Shown here piece by piece: positions 33,700 through 36,524 of a stretch of 36,524 nt of DNA (the first letter of the stretch is position 1; each line of letters opens with the position of its first letter). This DNA comes from Lysobacteraceae bacterium. Its GTDB lineage: Bacteria > Pseudomonadota > Gammaproteobacteria > Xanthomonadales > BQJN01. Under the pieces are notes generated by a model. That model saw nothing but the letters and a program-made list of their open reading frames with translations. It had not been told where the DNA came from and did not search any database. A program made the position numbers and the translations under genes. The stretch lies in contig BQJN01000044.1 in assembly GCA_021604725.1 (NCBI GenBank), forward strand, positions 1 through 36,524, in the 5' to 3' direction.

Positions 33700-33906
33700 T
33701 TAATCGTCTTCGAGAACAAAGGTGACCTTGAGAATCACGCGATACTCGACGACCTTGCCATCGTCGACAACAACTTTCTGACCGTCGACCCAGGCACCTC
33801 GAACATTCTTCAAGGTTTTGTTGGCGCGCTTAACGCCATTGGCTACCGCCTTGTCAAAGCTGGACTTCGACGAGGCAATGATTTCTGTAACTCTTGCGAC
33901 ACTCAT
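33700..33906 (-). CDS. Dodecin
   Basis: 68 residues, the expected length for dodecin. SVARVTEIIASSKSSFDKAV, the RANKTLKNVRGAWVDGQKVV block and VEYRVILKVTFVLED match the flavin-binding dodecamer, including the Trp that stacks on the isoalloxazine (W in GAWVDG). Dodecin stores or buffers flavins. An AGAGGAG site precedes the ATG. It follows the BON-LysM gene by 14 bp, so they are likely co-transcribed. Confidence 0.92.
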   Translation of the reverse strand: MSVARVTEIIASSKSSFDKAVANGVKRANKTLKNVRGAWVDGQKVVVDDGKVVEYRVILKVTFVLEDD

Positions 33907-33920
33907 GTTGAGCTCCTCTT

Positions 33921-34430
33921 TTACAGGTTGGGAATTCTGAGAACTTGACCTGGATAGATCTTGTTCGGGTCTTTTAGCATGGGCTTGTTGGCTTCAAAGA
34001 TCACGGGATATTTGCCAGCGTTGCCGTACATTTCTTTGGCAATCTTGCCTAGCGTATCGCCGCTTTGCACCGTATACGTTCTGGATGACCAGTCTTCAGC
34101 GGCTGCTTCACCAGCCCCTCCGCCGCCACCACTGGCCGCCTCACCCACATCTGCATTATCAGCCACGGCACTGGCAACGGTGAGTTGATCGTCAACACCG
34201 GAAATCCCTTTGACGTTTCCGATCACCAGCACGGCCTTCTCACGAACCTCTTGTGACTCCACGGTTCCAGAAACGACCACGGTCGTACCCGAAAAGGTGA
34301 ACTTCATCCCCTCTGGTGAAATGCCGTTTTCGCGCAGGTGCTGACTTAGCGGTTTCGTTGGTTCCTCAATGTCATCATCAGGACCAAACACCTTAGCCCC
34401 CGCGTCGGCAATAAAATCAAAAAATCCCAT
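33921..34430 (-). CDS. BON-LysM protein (Kbp/YgaU-like)
   Basis: 169 residues. MGFFDFIADAGAKVFG is the family N-terminus. A BON domain follows at about 28-90 (KFTFSGTTVVVSGTVESQEV, ending VDDQLTVA), then a Gly/Ala linker and a C-terminal LysM (TYTVQSGDTLGKIAKEMYGN, ending YPGQVLRIPNL). E. coli Kbp is a cytoplasmic potassium-binding protein with this layout, about 149 aa; the extra length is the linker. No signal peptide. Good AGGAAAG site before the ATG. Likely osmotic or stress-related, as with the adjoining dodecin. Confidence 0.9.
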   Translation of the reverse strand: MGFFDFIADAGAKVFGPDDDIEEPTKPLSQHLRENGISPEGMKFTFSGTTVVVSGTVESQEVREKAVLVIGNVKGISGVDDQLTVASAVADNADVGEAASGGGGGAGEAAAEDWSSRTYTVQSGDTLGKIAKEMYGNAGKYPVIFEANKPMLKDPNKIYPGQVLRIPNL

Positions 34431-34509
34431 TCGCTTTCCTCCGTTTGTACAAGACTCTTCATCAGCATACCGGAACAGACCGATAGCTCAAGCGAAGCCA
34501 CTAGCCCCG

Positions 34510-35094
34510 TTACAGGAACCGCCCAAGCAAGCCGCCACCCAGTTTTGTGAGGTCGGCAATATCGACATCACCGTCGCCATCACCGTCCAGCAAGGAACTG
34601 AGAACGCTGCCACCTGAGGATTGCTTCGCTTTGCTTTCGCTGGACCCCAACGATTCGAGCAACCCGCCAAGGCCACCATTCTGCGACATCTGTTTACTCG
34701 CCGCCGCCATCACAATCGGCCCCAGCGTAGCCATCAGCTTGGACACTGTATCTGACGACAGACCACTGGCCTGACCGATGCCACGTTCTGCTGCGTCACG
34801 CTTGGAGCCAAGCAAATGATCGGCAATGCGGTTGTCGCTACTGGAAGGCCCTTTGTTCAAAAAACCTGACAAGTGGTCCAGCATCGACCCATCATGATCT
34901 CGCTCCAAGGCGCTGGCCAACTGCTGAGCACCTTGTGGCTTGGACGCGTTGCGGTTCATTGCTGCAATCAATAGGGGTACTGCCGATTCGATGGCGTTTT
35001 GCGTGCTGGAAGGTTTGGCACCAAGTTGGCTGGAAATTTTTGCTAGCGTACCGGCGTCAAGTTGTTTCGACACCAAGTCAATCAGATCTGTCAC
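34510..35094 (-). CDS. DUF937 protein with an acidic calcium-loop-like tail
   Basis: 194 residues from GTG 35094 with GAGGG upstream; TTG at 35100 is the other option. VTDLIDLVSKQLDAGTLAKI, GAKPSSTQNAIESAVPLLIA and RIADHLLGSKRDA are typical of DUF937 (YidB-like) proteins. Residues 160-196 hold a Ser/Gly linker and a dockerin/EF-hand-like loop DGDGDGDVDIADL, then a hydrophobic end LTKLGGGLLGRFL. DUF937 function is unknown; the tail suggests calcium binding, which is inference. Confidence 0.8.
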   Translation of the reverse strand: MTDLIDLVSKQLDAGTLAKISSQLGAKPSSTQNAIESAVPLLIAAMNRNASKPQGAQQLASALERDHDGSMLDHLSGFLNKGPSSSDNRIADHLLGSKRDAAERGIGQASGLSSDTVSKLMATLGPIVMAAASKQMSQNGGLGGLLESLGSSESKAKQSSGGSVLSSLLDGDGDGDVDIADLTKLGGGLLGRFL

Positions 35095-35260
35095 GGACAA
35101 TGCCCCTCAATCAATCAGGAAAAATTTACTGTAGCACGGAGGGTAAGGGCTGAAGCTGGGAAATCTGTGACAACTGGCAACCGCGCACGAAACGGTTCCA
35201 CTGCCAAGGTTGACGCGACCGCCATTGCGGCGGGTCGCGTGATATCTGCGTCTGCGACTA

Positions 35261-35542
35261 TCAGTCGGTGCGGCTAACCACTTCCAGCAGGTGATAGCCG
35301 AACTGGGTCTTGACCGGCCCTTGCACCTGGCCAACAACACCTTCAAAACAGGCCTTGTCAAATTCCGGCACCATCGCACCGCGACCGAACTCACCTAGAT
35401 CACCACCGCGCTGTCCGGAAGGGCAAGTTGAGAACTGGCGAGCAATCTCGCCAAAATCTGCGCCGCCTTCGATCTTTTCTTTGAGTTGTAAACAGGTGGC
35501 TTCATCGGCCACCAACAGGTGCCGAGCGTGTGCTTTGGCCAT
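35261..35542 (-). CDS. ppiC: Parvulin-type peptidyl-prolyl cis-trans isomerase C
   Basis: 93 residues from ATG 35542, the same length as E. coli PpiC. MAKAHARHLLVADEATCLQL, GADFGEIARQFSTCPSGQRG, GDLGEFGRGAMVPEFDKA and TQFGYHLLEVVSRTD are the conserved parvulin segments, including the active-site His (ARH and GYH), Cys in STCPSG and the Met/Phe pair. No signal sequence, so cytoplasmic. AAGG lies eight bases before the ATG. It follows the MocA-like gene by 43 bp. Confidence 0.95.
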   Translation of the reverse strand: MAKAHARHLLVADEATCLQLKEKIEGGADFGEIARQFSTCPSGQRGGDLGEFGRGAMVPEFDKACFEGVVGQVQGPVKTQFGYHLLEVVSRTD

Positions 35543-35585
35543 GGGGATTACCTTAATTGTTGTCGGAAAACGGCGTAGTGTGCCG

Positions 35586-36218
35586 TCAACCCGACGCTGG
35601 TTGCAAGCCGAGGAGCTGCATTCGCGCGGCGTGAAGATCAGCCTCAGTATCCAGATCAAACGCCGCGGTCGGCATCTCTAGCGTCAAATGCTTGCCCGAT
35701 TCACCGCGGATCAGGTCTCTGGCTCCACGATCTCCGCGCAGCTGTTGCAACTGCTTAAAACGCGAGCGGGGGAATATTACCGGACAGCCAAGACGGCCAT
35801 CGTAAGATGCGCAGGCCATGGTCTCGGGACTCGTGCGCCAAAGCTTGATTAGCCTGCTCAGGTCGGCACTCGACACCTGCCACTGGTCGGCGAGCAATAC
35901 CAGGGCAGCGTCAATACCGGCGGGCAATGCGCCTATGGCCAGGCTTATTGATGAGCCTAGACCCTGTTGCCAACCTCGGTTGTGGACCGTAGTCAGCTCA
36001 TGCGGCAAGCCCGATGCCGATTGCAAGGAACGATCAAGCCGATCAGCCTCAAAGCCCGTAACGACCACGACATTGCACGCCAGCCCGGTCAGTTTCCGTA
36101 GTTGATACTGCAGCAGTGATTGGCCGTCCGTCAGCTGCACCAGCGGCTTGTTTTGACCGAGCCGCGACCCGGCACCCGCTGCCGGAACCACGATCGAGAT
36201 TGCAGCCGACTCAGTCAC
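35586..36218 (-). CDS. MobA/MocA-like NTP transferase (molybdenum cofactor cytidylyltransferase type)
   Basis: 210 residues from GTG 36218, overlapping the upstream stop by eight bases; in-frame ATG at 36239 is an alternative. VVPAAGAGSRLGQNKPLVQL is the nucleotide-binding signature, VVTGFEADRLDRSL and HNRGWQQGLGSSISLAIGAL are the MocA-like motifs, and VLLADQW holds the metal-binding Asp. GCPVIFPRSRFKQLQQLRGD GARDLI closes the active site in this family. Together with the XdhC-like gene it likely matures the molybdenum cofactor for a xanthine dehydrogenase-type enzyme. Confidence 0.85.
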   Translation of the reverse strand: MTESAAISIVVPAAGAGSRLGQNKPLVQLTDGQSLLQYQLRKLTGLACNVVVVTGFEADRLDRSLQSASGLPHELTTVHNRGWQQGLGSSISLAIGALPAGIDAALVLLADQWQVSSADLSRLIKLWRTSPETMACASYDGRLGCPVIFPRSRFKQLQQLRGDRGARDLIRGESGKHLTLEMPTAAFDLDTEADLHAARMQLLGLQPASG

Positions 36219-36524
36219 GCAGAAGTAACGAGCGGCCATCCCTTGCGCAGAGCACGGCATGCAATTCGGCAACAATAGACAAGGCTATGGAGGTCGGAAG
36301 CTCAGCTCCAATGTCCAGACCCGCAGGCCCAAACAACGCATCGGTATGCTCGCACTCTGCCATGTCGATCAGCTTTTGACGCCGCGCTCGTGGACCCAAC
36401 AGACCAATATAGGCGAGATCATGAGAAACCAGTTGGCGCAAGTAATCGGCGTCGTTTTGCAGGTGATGGCTCATCACCACAGCGGCGTCGAGGGTGTCCA
36501 GGTCAACAAACTCTGACAAATCGT
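36211..36524 (-). CDS. XdhC/CoxI-family protein, C-terminal part (runs off the window)
   Basis: The frame is open to the window end and shows the C-terminal Rossmann-like domain of XdhC: AVVMSHHLQNDADYLRQLV, LAYIGLLGPRARRQKLI, FGPAGLDIGAELPTSIALSI and VAELHAVLCARDGRSL. These proteins bind and hand over sulfurated molybdenum cofactor to xanthine dehydrogenase-family enzymes. The stop at 36211 overlaps the MocA-like start. The N-terminal part lies outside. Confidence 0.9.
   Translation of the reverse strand, partial: DLSEFVDLDTLDAAVVMSHHLQNDADYLRQLVSHDLAYIGLLGPRARRQKLIDMAECEHTDALFGPAGLDIGAELPTSIALSIVAELHAVLCARDGRSLLLRD

Noticed and set aside
1-36524. CRISPR array or tRNA genes
   Set aside because: No regularly spaced repeats of 25-40 bp and no cloverleaf-like sequence with TTC-arm and CCA was noticed.

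Overview
The window looks like chromosomal DNA of a gammaproteobacterium, with a general resemblance to the Xanthomonadales/Wenzhouxiangella side of the class. This is inferred from an E. coli-sized 93-aa parvulin (PpiC), dodecin, a Kbp-like BON-LysM protein, UPF0339 and DUF937 proteins, secreted subtilases with PPC domains, and abundant composite intergenic repeats. No tRNA, rRNA or CRISPR array was seen. Taxonomy is an inference from gene content only.

Region 1 (about 1-15.5 kb) is a defence-type accessory island. It opens with debris of a type I restriction locus: the tail of an AbiEii-like nucleotidyltransferase overlaps the first 29 codons of hsdR, which then stops. An intact Abi_2/AbiD-like HEPN protein (802-1725, + strand) follows. 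The rest is leftward. It holds a solitary AAA ATPase (2749-4050), a DUF222/HNH gene remnant split by a 266-bp element with 23-bp perfect terminal inverted repeats (4253-4518), and a tight four-gene operon (4972-7202) of a nucleoside 2-deoxyribosyltransferase-like enzyme, a multi-pass membrane protein, a small unknown and a single-span membrane protein. Next come a large Mod/Res restriction-modification pair (7536-13539), a HEPN-type helical protein and a membrane-embedded alpha/beta hydrolase.

Region 2 (15.5-17.2 kb) is repeat-rich and holds one small unknown gene. The same repeat families occur at 2.0-2.7 and 4.8-4.9 kb in the opposite orientation, so they bracket the island.

Region 3 (17.2-24.9 kb) is leftward signalling DNA. 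It has a two-gene membrane pair (an Oxa1/EMC3-like protein plus a small YIGPGAG protein), then a likely operon of secreted protein, FHA-GAF protein, TM-anchored Ser/Thr kinase with TPRs, NarL-type sensor kinase and NarL-type response regulator. This joins Ser/Thr phosphorylation to a two-component system. CCCC-rich imperfect palindromes upstream of this operon recur upstream of the subtilase at 31.4 kb and may be response-regulator sites.

Region 4 (25-32 kb) has a candidate small RNA with a strong + strand terminator, a 4-TM protein plus octaheme cytochrome c pair, and a 1154-aa secreted subtilase divergent from a 4-TM protein.

Region 5 (32-36.5 kb) has two tandemly duplicated lipoproteins, a UPF0339 protein, dodecin, a BON-LysM protein, a DUF937 protein with a calcium-loop-like tail, ppiC, a MocA-like nucleotidyltransferase and the C-terminus of an XdhC-like protein that runs off the window.
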